This document shows, piece after piece, positions 11,430-22,135 of a DNA stretch of 64,000 nt. Within the stretch, counting starts at the first letter, position 1. Every line of letters begins with the position of its first letter. The DNA is from Mycosarcoma maydis (taxonomy: Eukaryota > Basidiomycota > Ustilaginomycetes > Ustilaginales). Under the pieces are notes generated by a model. It was not told where the DNA came from and did no database searches. It saw only the letters and a program-made list of their open reading frames with translations. The DNA lies in assembly GCF_000328475.2 (NCBI RefSeq), contig NC_026495.1:434001-498000 (forward strand). Direction: 5' to 3'. Both the position numbers and the translations under genes were made by a program.

Positions 11430-14400
11430 ATGTCATTGGATTCCGACCTTGCAAGTGCCAGCGCTACTGGGCCTTCGAACACCATGGCCACCTCCTCTCT
11501 TGCTGCGACTGGCTTGACTGCCTCGAAATCGGCTCTTCAGCAGCAACAGCAGCAACAAGCGCTTCTAGATTCTTCCGCACCCTCCACTTCTACAGCCAAG
11601 TCGGCGGCTCCCGTCACACGCGTTGCTATAAGGGATGGAAAGATGATCGGCATCAACGACCACATCTACCTTTCTCCCGCTTGGGCACCCGGCGCTGGCG
11701 AGCCATACATGATCGCTAGAGTCATGGAATTCGTCACCGCCTCTTCGTCTCGTAGTGGTGCAGCAGCCCTTGCAAGCTCTTCCGGTACCTTGCAGGTCAG
11801 AGCCAACGTCTTTCTGCGCATGCGTGACATCAGCCTTCGCAGCACCAACGACCCTCGTCTGCTTGTCGCCACCATGCACTCGGACGTCTTCAGTCTGGAA
11901 AATGTACGTGGCATCTGCGAGGTCCGCCATCGCGACTTGATAGGCTCCGGCACAGCTCCCGACGTCACCCAGTGGAAGAAGAAAGAGGACCACTTCTACT
12001 ATTATCAACTCTACGATCGCTACATCCACCGTTTCTACGACGTCATCCCCACCGACAAGGTTCAAAATGCACCACCAGAGGTACTCACAACACTGCGCTC
12101 CCGCTACTCGTTTGTCGTCGCTGAAGCTGGAATGATCAACGATCTCACCGACGCTCTTCGAGGATGCGCCGTTTGCCACCGATGGGCATCAGGTCCAGAA
12201 TCCGTCCGCTGCGACACGTGCAAGAAATTCTTCCACATGAAGTGTCTCAACCCACCGCTCCTCTCCAAGCCCGCCAAAGGTTATAGCTGGACGTGCGCGC
12301 CGTGTTCGCGCAGATACGAACAGGATGTCGAGCTCACACTGCAATCCGGAGGCATGCTCATGCCCTCGTCCTCCAGCTCCAGCGCTAACGAAGTTACAGC
12401 TACCAATCAGCCAAGGCATCAGATCACCGCAGTCGCAAACAGAGGCCGTGGCGCGCCGCGTGGCCGAGGTCGACAGTCACTGACAAGGAGAGGTACCGCA
12501 ACCAGAGCCGACGACATGGCTTCGGCCAGCAATACGCCCGATGGTTCGCCGGCGCCAGACAAGACGAGCGACGACATTCGTGGTACACGCTGCTTCAACC
12601 GTTGGCCGTATCGTTACTTTGGCCAGCATACCAATGCTATGGACGTGCTTGATCTACACGACTCGGTGTACCCTATCGCGACTACTCGACTCGGACCCAA
12701 GTATCAGGCGCTGCTGCCAACATGGGAAGAGCAAGTAGAGGCAGGGATCGGCGTTCACTGTCGCACAAAAGAAAGACTCAAGGACGACGAGGCAGCAGCG
12801 CCGATGGTGACAGCGAGTGAAGAAGCTGCGCCCGGATCGGCTCCAGTCAGCGCGGGCCAGTCAGGTGCTCCCGCCAGTAGTTCGCACAAGAAGAAAGGCC
12901 GACCGTTTAAGCGCAAGCGCGAGGCAGTCGAACGTTGCGATACTCCCACCACAGGTAGCAGCACTCCTGCCGCCGTGGCTGTCTCGCTTCCCTCAGAGCC
13001 TCCCGAGTTCGAGCGAGGTGGAGATCAGAGCGTCGAGCCGTTCTTCTTGCCTTGCGTAGCCGAGAACGAAGAGGTACTCAATGCATACGTACAGGCTGTG
13101 CAAGCACACTTCAAAAGCGTGCCGCCTTACCATGTCGATCTTCTGAACCGCGCTCTCAAGACTTTCACCGAAAAGCACGGTGATCCGGTGCAGGCGCTCA
13201 TGTCGATCTCGGCAAGCACGACCAAACAGCTTCGAATCGACCACTGGACGTCAAAGGAAGCCAAGCAGTTCGAGTCCGGTATCGCACAGGTGAATTCGGA
13301 CATGAAACAGCTCAAAAAGTTCATCCCCACCAAAACGGTTTCCGAGATCGTGCGCTACTTTGTCGTATGGAAGATGGCGCGCATCAAAACAGACCTCGAA
13401 GCTATGCAGCAGCAGCAGCAGCAGCAACAGCAACAAGAGCAACAACAGCAACAACATCAGCCGCAGCTTAAGACAGCCTCGACTGGATCCAAGAAGGAAA
13501 AGACGAATGGCGCTATTCGAGCTTCGTCGAATGCTTCTGTGCCAGCGACGCCGAAGCCGACCACTTCGCGTGCAGTTTCACCGTCGCTCTCGGTGTACGG
13601 AGACGATGCGCCTTCGGGCGCGACAACGTCGTGTGCCATGTGCTCGACCACTTCGAGTCGAATCTGGTACAAGGGTCCAGCCTCGCTCGCCAACCGCGTG
13701 CTGTGTGTCAACTGCGGTATCTATTGGCGCAAGTACGCCGCTGAAACATTCAACCCGGATTTGGTATCAGTCAACACGCGCAATAAGTCCAACACGGCAG
13801 TGGTGGCAGCAGCCAACGCCTCGGGCGTTTCTGAAGACGGTCTCGGTGTCGCACCGCCGTCGAAACTTGCTCGCACCTCGCGCGATGGTAAAGCATCCAC
13901 ACCCGCCACCAGTCCAGCTCCGATCGCTCCTCCGCCCGCGCCACGACCGGAAGCGCTCAAGTGCGTCATGTGCAAGCGCATCGAGCCGAAAAAGAAGCTC
14001 GCGCAGTGCAGGCAATGTTCTCTGAGCGTACATCAGGGATGCTACGGTCTTACGGATGCCGAGATCGAGATGGACATGTGGTTGTGTGATCCGTGCAACA
14101 ACGAGCAGACACAAGAGGCGGCGCTCTTGCCGAGGTGTATTCTATGCTCGATGGCGGCACAGCAGGATTCGGCGGTGAATTCGGCCAAGCATGCGGCGGC
14201 AGTGAGTGGAGAGGGCAAGGCGAGGGGTCGACCCAAGGCGAGTGCCAGCGTTGCAGCAGCAGAGGAGGGTGTCAAGAAGGAATCCACCACAACCGCTATT
14301 GCGCCCAATGTGATCAAAGCACCTCTGGGAGCGTTGGATGCGTTCAAGCCAACAGAGTGCAACAACTGGGCTCACATCCTCTGCTCGGTCTTCATCCCCG

Positions 14401-15176
14401 AAGTCGTCTATTCCGACACTGCTCGACTCAAGATGGTTGAATCATGCGGTAACCTGCCCACCTGGCGCTACGAATCGCTGTGCTGCATCTGCAACACTCC
14501 GCGAGGCGCGTGCGTCAGCTGCTCGGAACCGACGTGTCGCAAAACGTTCCACGTGAGCTGTGCGCACAACCAACAAGGGTTTACACTCGGATTCGAGATC
14601 ATTCCGGTCAAGTCTACGAGGAGAGAGGTGATTTCGACACTGACATTCAAAGGAGAAACGGGACATATGGTGCCTCAGATTTGGTGTCGCGACCACAAGG
14701 AGGTGGCAAAGAGTAAAAAGTTGTACGACCTGGCCGAGGTGGATCAGAAGACGGCGTTGACGAGCCTGCAGATGTTTGTTCGTGCAAACAAGGGTTTGAA
14801 CGAGGGTTCCGCGGGCGAGTATGCGCTGCTCAGGAGAGCGAAGCGGTACGATTGCTTGCTGGGCGCATGGACGCCAGCCGCCGACGCAACGCCTGCTGTC
14901 GCCAACAAGAGTCTATCCGGCGACGCCGAGCCCAAGCCCAAGCGTAAGAGCTGCGTCGGATGCAACACCCTCTTCTCGCCCTTCTGGTGGACCTTGCCCG
15001 CCGACGCCAACACCAGCGTGCAGGCGCACGCGCACATGCACACGCACACGCACGTCAAAGCCGAAACCACCGACACCCTGGCGCACCAACCGACGAGTAC
15101 CAAGCCCACCGCGTCCGTCTGCTGCAACTTCTGCAAGCAGACGCGCTACCAAGCGCAGTTCGTCCATGTACAATAG
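11430..15176 (+). CDS. snt2: Snt2-like BAH/PHD-finger chromatin protein
   Basis: A 1248-residue protein; the frame opens earlier at a TTG, and the first ATG is at 11430. Domain order: BAH domain (about 62-205, with INDHIYLSPAW and RMRDI), PHD finger (about 246-294, CAVCHRW...CDTCKKFFHMKC), an ELM2/SANT-like part (about 545-650, with WTSKEAKQFESGIAQ), a GATA-like zinc finger (about 733-770, CAMC...CVNC), a second PHD (about 845-889, CVMCKRIE...CDPC) and an extended PHD (about 903-1050, with NNWAHILCSVFIPE and CRKTFHVSCAHN). This matches Snt2 of yeasts, which works with Rpd3/Ecm5 in S. cerevisiae and with Lid2 demethylase in S. pombe to read histone tails and regulate stress genes. A further Cys-pair motif near the C-terminus (CVGC...CNFC, about 1175-1240) looks like another treble-clef finger. 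A CAG repeat encodes Gln near residue 660. Confidence 0.9.
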   Translation: MSLDSDLASASATGPSNTMATSSLAATGLTASKSALQQQQQQQALLDSSAPSTSTAKSAAPVTRVAIRDGKMIGINDHIYLSPAWAPGAGEPYMIARVMEFVTASSSRSGAAALASSSGTLQVRANVFLRMRDISLRSTNDPRLLVATMHSDVFSLENVRGICEVRHRDLIGSGTAPDVTQWKKKEDHFYYYQLYDRYIHRFYDVIPTDKVQNAPPEVLTTLRSRYSFVVAEAGMINDLTDALRGCAVCHRWASGPESVRCDTCKKFFHMKCLNPPLLSKPAKGYSWTCAPCSRRYEQDVELTLQSGGMLMPSSSSSSANEVTATNQPRHQITAVANRGRGAPRGRGRQSLTRRGTATRADDMASASNTPDGSPAPDKTSDDIRGTRCFNRWPYRYFGQHTNAMDVLDLHDSVYPIATTRLGPKYQALLPTWEEQVEAGIGVHCRTKERLKDDEAAAPMVTASEEAAPGSAPVSAGQSGAPASSSHKKKGRPFKRKREAVERCDTPTTGSSTPAAVAVSLPSEPPEFERGGDQSVEPFFLPCVAENEEVLNAYVQAVQAHFKSVPPYHVDLLNRALKTFTEKHGDPVQALMSISASTTKQLRIDHWTSKEAKQFESGIAQVNSDMKQLKKFIPTKTVSEIVRYFVVWKMARIKTDLEAMQQQQQQQQQQEQQQQQHQPQLKTASTGSKKEKTNGAIRASSNASVPATPKPTTSRAVSPSLSVYGDDAPSGATTSCAMCSTTSSRIWYKGPASLANRVLCVNCGIYWRKYAAETFNPDLVSVNTRNKSNTAVVAAANASGVSEDGLGVAPPSKLARTSRDGKASTPATSPAPIAPPPAPRPEALKCVMCKRIEPKKKLAQCRQCSLSVHQGCYGLTDAEIEMDMWLCDPCNNEQTQEAALLPRCILCSMAAQQDSAVNSAKHAAAVSGEGKARGRPKASASVAAAEEGVKKESTTTAIAPNVIKAPLGALDAFKPTECNNWAHILCSVFIPEVVYSDTARLKMVESCGNLPTWRYESLCCICNTPRGACVSCSEPTCRKTFHVSCAHNQQGFTLGFEIIPVKSTRREVISTLTFKGETGHMVPQIWCRDHKEVAKSKKLYDLAEVDQKTALTSLQMFVRANKGLNEGSAGEYALLRRAKRYDCLLGAWTPAADATPAVANKSLSGDAEPKPKRKSCVGCNTLFSPFWWTLPADANTSVQAHAHMHTHTHVKAETTDTLAHQPTSTKPTASVCCNFCKQTRYQAQFVHVQ

Positions 15177-15649
15177 CCACAATCGTGAATAGCCACCGAA
15201 GCTAGACGTTCAAGCCGAGCGCCAGCCTGTCGAGTATGTTGACACGTGTCGGAAAGAGGATCAGAGTCTCAGAGCGTGCATTCACGATGGACATCAACGG
15301 ACGTTCACGCTGGGGTAGGCGACGACGCACGATACTGCCGACTGCTACATGTAGTGCAGCGTTGTGCAATTGAAGCCGCTGTCGATCACGAGACTGTGTC
15401 GCTGAAGACCTGCTTGATGGCGCCGAAGCGCCTGATGAGCGCCAGCTGTTTGCGCGTGTTCGACAAAGTATCAGCCACACGATGACATGGTGACATCACG
15501 CTGATCGATCCGCGCTGTACGCTCGACTGTTAGGGCGAGCACTGATGGCGCTGAGCTTGCGCGCAGCGGTGTGCTGCAAGCCGCGCCGTGCTCGTCGCCT
15601 GAAAGCGGATACGCTCAACGTGATCAGCTCGCCAACATGCACGCTGACT
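15177..15649. other. Convergent intergenic spacer
   Basis: A 473 bp gap between the 3' ends of the Snt2-like and bZIP genes. It has one AATCGTGAAT copy at about 15181 and short frames with no family resemblance. No gene seen. Confidence 0.5.
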
Positions 15650-17115
15650 TTATTGTGTACTTGCAGATGCAGTCGGCGCGACGCTGGTGGAGCGAGCAGA
15701 AGCAAGATGTGGAGGAGTGGGTAGTTGTGCAAGCGCGATGCTCGGCCCTTCAGACTTGGCCGGACAAGCCTGCTGAACGTCGGCGTGGATTCGCTGAGAC
15801 TGTGCTGCATCGGTGGGTTTGAGCGACGCCGTGTCCGCTCCGACGGCCGCGGCCGCAGCCACAGCGACCGCGCTGAGGCTGTCCAGACTCTGCGCGCCAG
15901 TGACTGCAGCTGTGCCGTCGACACCGCCCGACAACACTCTATCCTCTTCCTCTGTGGTCAACTCCGGGATGTTGGGCAACGTGGCCAGCAACTCATCAAC
16001 CTTGGTCGGAGGTGCAGGCTGGCCTTCGACGCTGGAGCCGCTCAACGCGGATAAGGCCACGCGCAATGTATGGTTGTCGTGCCTCAATCCGTCGATGGTC
16101 TGCAGCGCTTCGCCGTAACGACGTTTGCACTCGATGGCTACGCGGATCGCTGTCTCGAGCCGCTTTGCTTTGCTTTCAAGCACTTTGACGTACTTTTCGC
16201 GACGTTCGCGGAACGCGCGTTGCGCCGCTCGGTTCTGAGCCGCTCGTTTCGACGTCGACAGCTGACGCGTCGGTTTAAAGCTCGACGTCGCACCGCCCGA
16301 GGTCGAGCTCGGCGACGCTTCGTCGTGCGCTACCGCGGTAGAGGTCGAGGCATTGGCAGACAAGGTGTTGTCAAGGTTGGCCTGCGCCTGCGCTTGCACC
16401 AGTTGCTGCTGATACACCTTTTCAAATTCACGACGCAGGTCTCCATTGGACCAAGACTCGGGGAACGAGATGTGTTGATCGCCTTGCACTGCAGCGGCCG
16501 CGGCAGCAGCAGCAGCTGCTGCTGCTGTTGCAACGTCGTGATCGTCTTGGTTTCTGGCGGACTTCGAAGCTCTCCTTGCATGGCCCGAGGTGGGAGAAGT
16601 GGGTTGCAACGAAGAACGTCGCTTGCTACCACGCTTTTCGGGGGAGGAGGATTCGTCTGAGTTGGCGACGGGTAGCGCGTCATTGTGGACGTCCAAATTC
16701 TCGACATTGGCATGCTGGTGATGCTCATCGTTGACGGCATTGCTGCTGTCGCTGTGCTGCTGATCGTATTGCTGTTGTGACGCGGCTTGCGCCAACTGCA
16801 TCACAGCTTTCATAGCTTCGGTGTGGCTGCTTGCATCCTGGACAGCCGCTTCGGACGGTGGTGCTTCCGATGCTACTGTATTTTGCGGCGTGGTCTCTGA
16901 GACGTCATTGGTTTCGACAGCAGGATCGAGATTGGTGTGCGTGTACTCGGAAGCTGTCGGTGAAATTGAACAAGGTTCAAGGTTGGATGTCAGTGGGGGG
17001 TGGCTCACCAACAGGGTCCTGCTTAGTCATGCGCTGTCACGCCCAACAGGTGCTTACAATTGAAATCGTCGTTGGCGTCTTGCTGGTGCTGCTGAGCAGC
17101 GGGCTTGGCGTCCAT
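15650..17115 (-). CDS. bZIP transcription factor (AP-1/Pap1-type basic region), two exons
   Basis: Two exons on the minus strand: 17115-17058 and 16953-15650, giving 453 residues. The intron (17057-16954, 104 nt) has a GTAAGC donor, a CTGAC branch site and an ACAG acceptor; it joins MDAKPAAQQHQQ...DDFN to SSEYTHTNLD in frame. Without the intron the frame would begin only at a TTG. The basic region KRAAQNRAAQRAFRERREKY and the following leucine-zipper heptads lie around residues 250-315. NxxAQxxFR is the Yap/Pap1 signature for TGACTAA-type sites. Ala-rich and Gln/Ser-rich flanks are typical activation regions. No Cys-rich redox domain like that of Yap1 is seen, so it is probably not the oxidative-stress Yap1 itself. 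Divergent from the Ssh4-like gene. Confidence 0.85.
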
Positions 17116-17300
17116 GGTTAAAACGATCGGAGAGAATGTACCGCTCACCGAATGTGTGCACGGACTTGCAGCTTGAGTGTGCTGGCCGGTGACGTTGAAT
17201 ACGTCAGCGAATGCAGCGCACACAGGAGCGACGCGTCGTGGATGTTGGCGCCGGATGGATTGGCAAGGAGAGCCAGAAGCACAAGACGACGACCGATAGG

Positions 17301-17325
17301 TGCGATGCGATGCGATGCGATGCGT
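17301..17325. repeat. Tandem 5-bp repeat TGCGA, about 5 copies
   Basis: Four to five consecutive TGCGA units. Intergenic. Confidence 0.9.
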
Positions 17326-17540
17326 GACAGAAGCTCAAGACTTGTTGTGCCAAGGATGTGCAACTGCGAACGAGCTGGATGTGAGCAAAGAATCTGGAGG
17401 GTGTAGAGAGGCAAGCTGGGCGAGGCTGGTGATGGTGGAGGAGCGTTGCTGAGTCAGGCTCACGCATTTGCGATTTCGTGTTTCGATGCCGGATCGAGAT
17501 TCGTGATATTCGAGTCGTGATTGCACTCGAATCAGGAAGC

Positions 17541-17567
17541 GCGATTCACGATTCACGATTCACGATC
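17541..17567. repeat. Tandem 7-bp repeat TTCACGA, over 3 copies
   Basis: The reverse complement of the TCGTGAA unit seen at 7301, here next to the bZIP promoter. Confidence 0.9.
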
Positions 17568-18792
17568 GAATCCCGATAAAGCCAATCTCGAAACGAGCTG
17601 TGCCGCAGGCTGGATCGGGCAATCTGTTTAGATTTTAGATTGGATTGCGACAGATCGCCAAGCGATAAAATCACGATATTTTGTGACTTTGTGATTCGTT
17701 TCACCTCGAGATGAGATGCGTGGTCACTGTAGTCGACTTGGACAGGACTAGCGCAATGCGATTGCTGCAGGCTACAGCCCTGCTCTTCTGCTGCATTTCT
17801 GCGTTTCTACAGCGTTGACAAGAACGAACAGGAGCCTCGTAAAGGGCAAAGAGGTGCGAGCGGCACCACAAAAGAAGATGTACACCCAAAGTGACTCCCC
17901 AGAGCAGGCGGGAAAAGCTGCAGTAGCATAGCACGGTGGGCTGTAGTTGCGCTGTGCAACTCACTCGTGACTGTGACTGGTCCACGGAGCTTGCAACAAT
18001 CACGAATCACAAATTTTCAAGCACGAATAATTTAAAATATTATTATTAATAATAATACCAGCTCGAGGGATTCATTTCCGACTCACACTCACGACTTGCT
18101 GAGTTGATTCACGATTTATTAATATTTAGTTGACCGCTCTCGAGCCTTCAGCTTGAGCTTTATTCACGATTGAATCACAATCACGAATCACGAATCATGA
18201 ATCTCAGCCAACCGACTCCACTCAGCGCGCTGCACTGCGCTTGTACAGTTATCGGCCAAGAGCCTTCGCACACCAAAAGCTGCTTACCCGGCTTGGCTAA
18301 CTTAGCAGACAAACAAAGGCAGCTTACCGCTTTACCGCTCCACGCTCCACGTTCAGGCACGCACATCCATCTGTCCTCGACTCCCTCGATCTCTCCTCCG
18401 ATTCACCACCTCGATTGATCGCTGCTCCTTGCTCTATCATTCCATTTACCTCTCGCAGCCACTGCTCTCAAGGCGCTCGTTGGCGTTCACCGCCAGCCAT
18501 CGCACTTTTCGACACCGGCACGCTTTCGCAGCGCTACCGCTCGTTATCGCACTGCTCCTGCTCCTGCTCCTGAATCAAAGAGCACACCCGAAAAGCGACC
18601 CGCACTGCTTTTGACAAGTATTTTTTCAGTCGCTTCGCTTTTCGACTGCCTTTCGCCGATCTTGGATCCTTGCATCGACCTAGATTGAGGGAATGGCGGT
18701 GCTTGCACCTCATTGATGGCCTAGCGTACAGCAGCCACTCACTCCCATTGCCGTCTCTGTGAGTTCAGCGAGCCTTCTTACGCTTGCGAGCC

Positions 18793-21192
18793 ATGCAGAA
18801 CGATCGCAAAGACGGTTCGGCCCTTTCGGGCTTGGCGCACGACGCTTCGTCCTCCTCGACATTTTCACCAATACGCTCGTCCTCCAACACGCTCTTCTCC
18901 TCAACAAAGTCAAGATTGCAGCGTCAATCTGGCTCCAGCTCCGGCTCTGGCTCCAGCACCAATGATGGCTCCCTTACTGACTCGGATGGTCGATACGCTT
19001 TTCGTCAGTCAGTCCTCGATATGGAAGCCCTTCTCACCTTTACAGACAACGATCGCGACCCCGACCATATCTTTGATCCCATCCTCCCCGCAACCAAACC
19101 GCGCTTCACGCGTCCGTTTGGCATGCCGGGCGAGCGCCTCTTCAATCAGCAGCTCAAATCCATCGGTCATGCACAGGATCCCAACCCCACTGTCCAACCT
19201 TTTGATATCATCCACATCCCTGAAAATGAGCCTATCTACCAGCGCCCACATACCACCGACGACACGCTAGCGCTCCTTCTTCCCCTCCTCATCCTCCTCT
19301 CCACTCTGCTCTTTCTTCTTCTTCTCTTTATCATTCTCATCATCGTCGTTCGACGCAGGGCTCGCATCTCGCTTGGTGATTCGGACGGCCCGCTCGACGT
19401 CGGTCGGGAGGAAGAGCTTGAAGGCACGGGAGGTCTGGATGGCATCGAGCAGCGCTGGCTCGAGACCGTACAAGAGCCCGTTCAGCGCGGCTACCGCCGT
19501 GCCAAGGAATGGATCCTTGCTTACCCACCAGGAACTCAGTCGACAGACATCACGCTCAGCCAATTCCTCAGCATCCAGGAAAAGGGCGTCAGTGCCTGGT
19601 CCTTTGACCCGGATTACGAGAGCAACCCGTCCGTCTTTGTCGAAGCCAGAACCGAGATTACCTTTATCGCAGACGGCCAAGGCATGGCTCCACAGGAAGG
19701 TGGCGGTGTCTGCGTTCAAAGCAATCTGCCCCTGCCCAAGATCAACGAGGTCTACTATTGGGAGGTCAAGATGTTCAACAAGCCCGACAACACCAACGTC
19801 GCCGTCGGTCTCACCACCAAGCCCTACCCGCAGTTTCGCTTGCCCGGTTGGTCCAAGTACTCGATCGGCTACTTTTCCAGTGACGGCTTCAAATGTCACA
19901 ATTATCCCTTTGCAGCACAGTCCTATGGTCCCGCCTACGGTCAAGGCGACGTGATTGGCATCGGCTACCGTCCGCGAACCGGAACCGTCTTCTTCACCCG
20001 CAACGGCAAGCGACTCGAAGATGCCTTCATCGGCCTGAATCGCTACAATCTCTTCCCGACTGTCGGAGCCGATGGTGCTTGTGAGATTCACGTCAACCTT
20101 GGTCAAGCTGGCTTCGTCTTTATTGAGGCCAACGTCAAAAAGTGGGGGTTGGCACCCATGGTGGGAACGCTCGCACCGCCTCCCGCCTATGGTCAAGAGC
20201 GTGGTACGATTCTAATGGAGAGCGGACAGGGCAGCTCGGCGGATGCAAATGGAGAAGCCTCTTCATCGACGGCTGCTCCGCCGCGAAGCGACTCGCCGCC
20301 TCCGCCCATCTCACCTTACGAGGAGCGCTCGCCTTCGCCTTCACACAACCGCATGCCCAGTCACGCTAGCACTCTCACACCAGCGCCAGCCCGCTCATCC
20401 TCGCTGCGTCCCAACGGTGTAAGCGGTGCAGGCGGTGCAGCTCTCGATGCGCCGCGTCCCACAAGTAGACCATTGGAGCAAGATGACTCATCCGACGGTA
20501 GTCCACCCAATCCGCCAACGCCGCATCGTCTCGACATTTCGCTCCACTCGCTGTCAGATGCATCTACACGAGCGGGCAGCGGACATGCTGGTGCGGTAGA
20601 AGACTCGTACTTTCCTACGTCACCGCCGTCGCCCGCAGATGCGCTACCGCCGCCTGCCACATCGAACCATTCTCCGCCTTCGTACGCCACGGCGGTCGAG
20701 CACGGCGCGCTGGGCGGTACTTCTGCCTTTCATCACCAAGCACGTCGCGGTTCTGGCCGAACGCATCAGCTGGCCAACGCTGTGCTGGGCATGTTGAGTG
20801 ATCGTGGACTTTTGCAGCCTATCAATCGTAACAATCCCTCACCGCAGCCATCTCCGAACATGGGTGGACGTGGATATGGTAGTTACGGCAGCGGCCATGG
20901 CGGTGGCTTGTCCGAGGCCGAGTACGAGAGGATGCTGAGGCAAAACACGGCGCGCAACAGCCGAAGCGCTGCTGTCAACGGCAATGCAGCAGCGGATTAC
21001 AGCTTGCAGGGCTGGGTAAGTTGGTTGGGTTTGGGTGGCACCAGCGCCAGTGCCAGTAGCAGCTCCAGCAGTCGGACCAACAGCAGTAGGAACAGCAGCA
21101 ACGGTAGAAGCGCTTCGGGGAGGAGAGCAGCGAGTGGATCCAGAGGGTCTAGCTCATCGAATGTCAGCAGCTCTTCTTCTAGCCGCACTTGA
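18793..21192 (+). CDS. ssh4: Ssh4/Ear1-like SPRY-domain membrane adaptor of Rsp5 ubiquitin ligase
   Basis: A 799-residue protein starting at the ATG at 18793. It has one strong transmembrane helix at about residues 157-186 (LLLPLLILLSTLLFLLLLFI then IILIIVV), followed by basic RRRAR. A SPRY domain is at about 300-440 (landmarks YYWEVKMFNK, VAVGLTTKPYP, SIGYFSSDG, GTVFFTRNGKRL). Two PPxY motifs, PPAY (about 462) and PPSY (about 627), are the type bound by WW domains of Nedd4/Rsp5 ligases. This architecture matches yeast Ssh4 and Ear1, endosomal/vacuolar adaptors that bring Rsp5 to membrane cargo for sorting into multivesicular bodies. It is longer than yeast Ssh4 (about 580 residues) because of a disordered Ser/Pro/Gly-rich tail. 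Convergent with arf6. Confidence 0.87.
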   Translation: MQNDRKDGSALSGLAHDASSSSTFSPIRSSSNTLFSSTKSRLQRQSGSSSGSGSSTNDGSLTDSDGRYAFRQSVLDMEALLTFTDNDRDPDHIFDPILPATKPRFTRPFGMPGERLFNQQLKSIGHAQDPNPTVQPFDIIHIPENEPIYQRPHTTDDTLALLLPLLILLSTLLFLLLLFIILIIVVRRRARISLGDSDGPLDVGREEELEGTGGLDGIEQRWLETVQEPVQRGYRRAKEWILAYPPGTQSTDITLSQFLSIQEKGVSAWSFDPDYESNPSVFVEARTEITFIADGQGMAPQEGGGVCVQSNLPLPKINEVYYWEVKMFNKPDNTNVAVGLTTKPYPQFRLPGWSKYSIGYFSSDGFKCHNYPFAAQSYGPAYGQGDVIGIGYRPRTGTVFFTRNGKRLEDAFIGLNRYNLFPTVGADGACEIHVNLGQAGFVFIEANVKKWGLAPMVGTLAPPPAYGQERGTILMESGQGSSADANGEASSSTAAPPRSDSPPPPISPYEERSPSPSHNRMPSHASTLTPAPARSSSLRPNGVSGAGGAALDAPRPTSRPLEQDDSSDGSPPNPPTPHRLDISLHSLSDASTRAGSGHAGAVEDSYFPTSPPSPADALPPPATSNHSPPSYATAVEHGALGGTSAFHHQARRGSGRTHQLANAVLGMLSDRGLLQPINRNNPSPQPSPNMGGRGYGSYGSGHGGGLSEAEYERMLRQNTARNSRSAAVNGNAAADYSLQGWVSWLGLGGTSASASSSSSSRTNSSRNSSNGRSASGRRAASGSRGSSSSNVSSSSSSRT

Positions 21193-21586
21193 GTCGTTGT
21201 ATACTTGTGGAATCTTGCAATCGCATCGTCTCAATTACTTTCTCTGTCGGCGTTCCGGTTTGGCTATACGTGTTTGCTGACATGATTTGTGTGTTCGAGA
21301 TGTTTGGCATGTGACGATCTGAAGTCGTGAGTGGAGGAAGGGGTGTTAGAGTGGATGTGCGGGGGAGCAAGTGAATCGCAGATGCCGGGGATTCAGAGGA
21401 CGGAATGAGATAGTGAGGCACACACAGAGGAGCACAGCGTGGATGAGAGAGAGGGTATTGATATTAGTTGAGCAGAAACGAGGAGAGATCGGAAGGCGGG
21501 ATAGGAGGATGGGAGGGGGACGAGGGGGGAAGAGAGGAAGAGCTGGGAGCGGTGCGCGGTGTGCGAGGCGCGAGGTGGTGATGTGA
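21193..21586. other. Convergent intergenic spacer
   Basis: A 394 bp gap between the 3' ends of the Ssh4-like gene and arf6. The right half is G/A-rich on the + strand (GAGAGAGAGG and GGGAGGGGGACGAGG types). No gene seen. Confidence 0.5.
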
Positions 21587-22135
21587 TCAGCTCTTTGTTG
21601 TAGATACGTTTTGGGAGAGCCAACTCAAGCCTTCGTAGAGCCCCTCGCCGCTGGTTGCGCAACTAGGATGAACGAACCAGCTTCGATCCCTCATTCTATG
21701 CAAGCCGAGCTTCTCGGTGACTTCAGCCGGACTCATAGCACCGGGTAAATCCTGCTTGTTGGCAAATACCAACAACAAGCAATCGCGCATCTCTCGATCT
21801 CCGATGATGCGATGCAGCTCCTGTCTCGCCTCATCGATCCGATCGCGATCCTGACTGTCGACCACAAATACCAAGCCTTGCGTTCCCGTGTAGTAGTGCC
21901 TCCAAAGCGGACGGATCTTGTCCTGCCCTCCCACGTCCCATACGTTGAACTTGACGTTTTTGTATTGTACCGTCTCGACGTTGAAGCCGACCGTGGGGAT
22001 CGTGGTGACGGATTGATTCAGTTTGAGCTTGTACAGGATCGTAGTTTTGCCCGCGGCGTCGAGTCCGAGCATGAGGATGCGCATTTCTTTGTTGCCAAAG
22101 ATCTTGCCCATGGCTCGCGACAGGCTGGAACCCAT
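21587..22135 (-). CDS. arf6: Arf6-type small GTPase
   Basis: A 182-residue single-exon protein of typical Arf length. Visible motifs are P-loop GLDAAGKTT, switch 1 [11 protein letters not shown], switch 2 [13 protein letters not shown], guanine-binding NKQDL and SCATSGEGL. Gly2 after the start is the N-myristoylation site of Arf proteins. [20 protein letters not shown] at the start of the G domain matches Arf6 more closely than Arf1, although the first helix is a few residues longer ([11 protein letters not shown]) than in animal Arf6. Arf6 proteins act at the plasma membrane in endocytosis, actin control and polarity. Its neighbours, an endosomal Rsp5 adaptor and actin capping protein, act in related processes, but there is no evidence of co-regulation. 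Confidence 0.95.
   Translation of the reverse strand: MGSSLSRAMGKIFGNKEMRILMLGLDAAGKTTILYKLKLNQSVTTIPTVGFNVETVQYKNVKFNVWDVGGQDKIRPLWRHYYTGTQGLVFVVDSQDRDRIDEARQELHRIIGDREMRDCLLLVFANKQDLPGAMSPAEVTEKLGLHRMRDRSWFVHPSCATSGEGLYEGLSWLSQNVSTTKS

Larger units (their letters stand above)
17116..18792. other. Divergent promoter region, repeat-rich
   Basis: A 1.7 kb gap between divergent bZIP and Ssh4-like genes. It holds a GCGAT array (17301-17325), a TTCACGA array (17541-17567), a very A/T-rich patch at 18025-18062 (TATTATTATTAATAATAATA) and several AATCACGAAT copies at 18000-18200. From about 18360 it becomes C/T-rich, the likely leader of the Ssh4-like gene. No coding frame is supported. Confidence 0.55.

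Noticed and set aside
19267..20196. 309-codon open frame antisense to the Ssh4-like gene
   Set aside because: It is a shadow of the SPRY and transmembrane coding sequence; its composition is what the complement of those codons gives.
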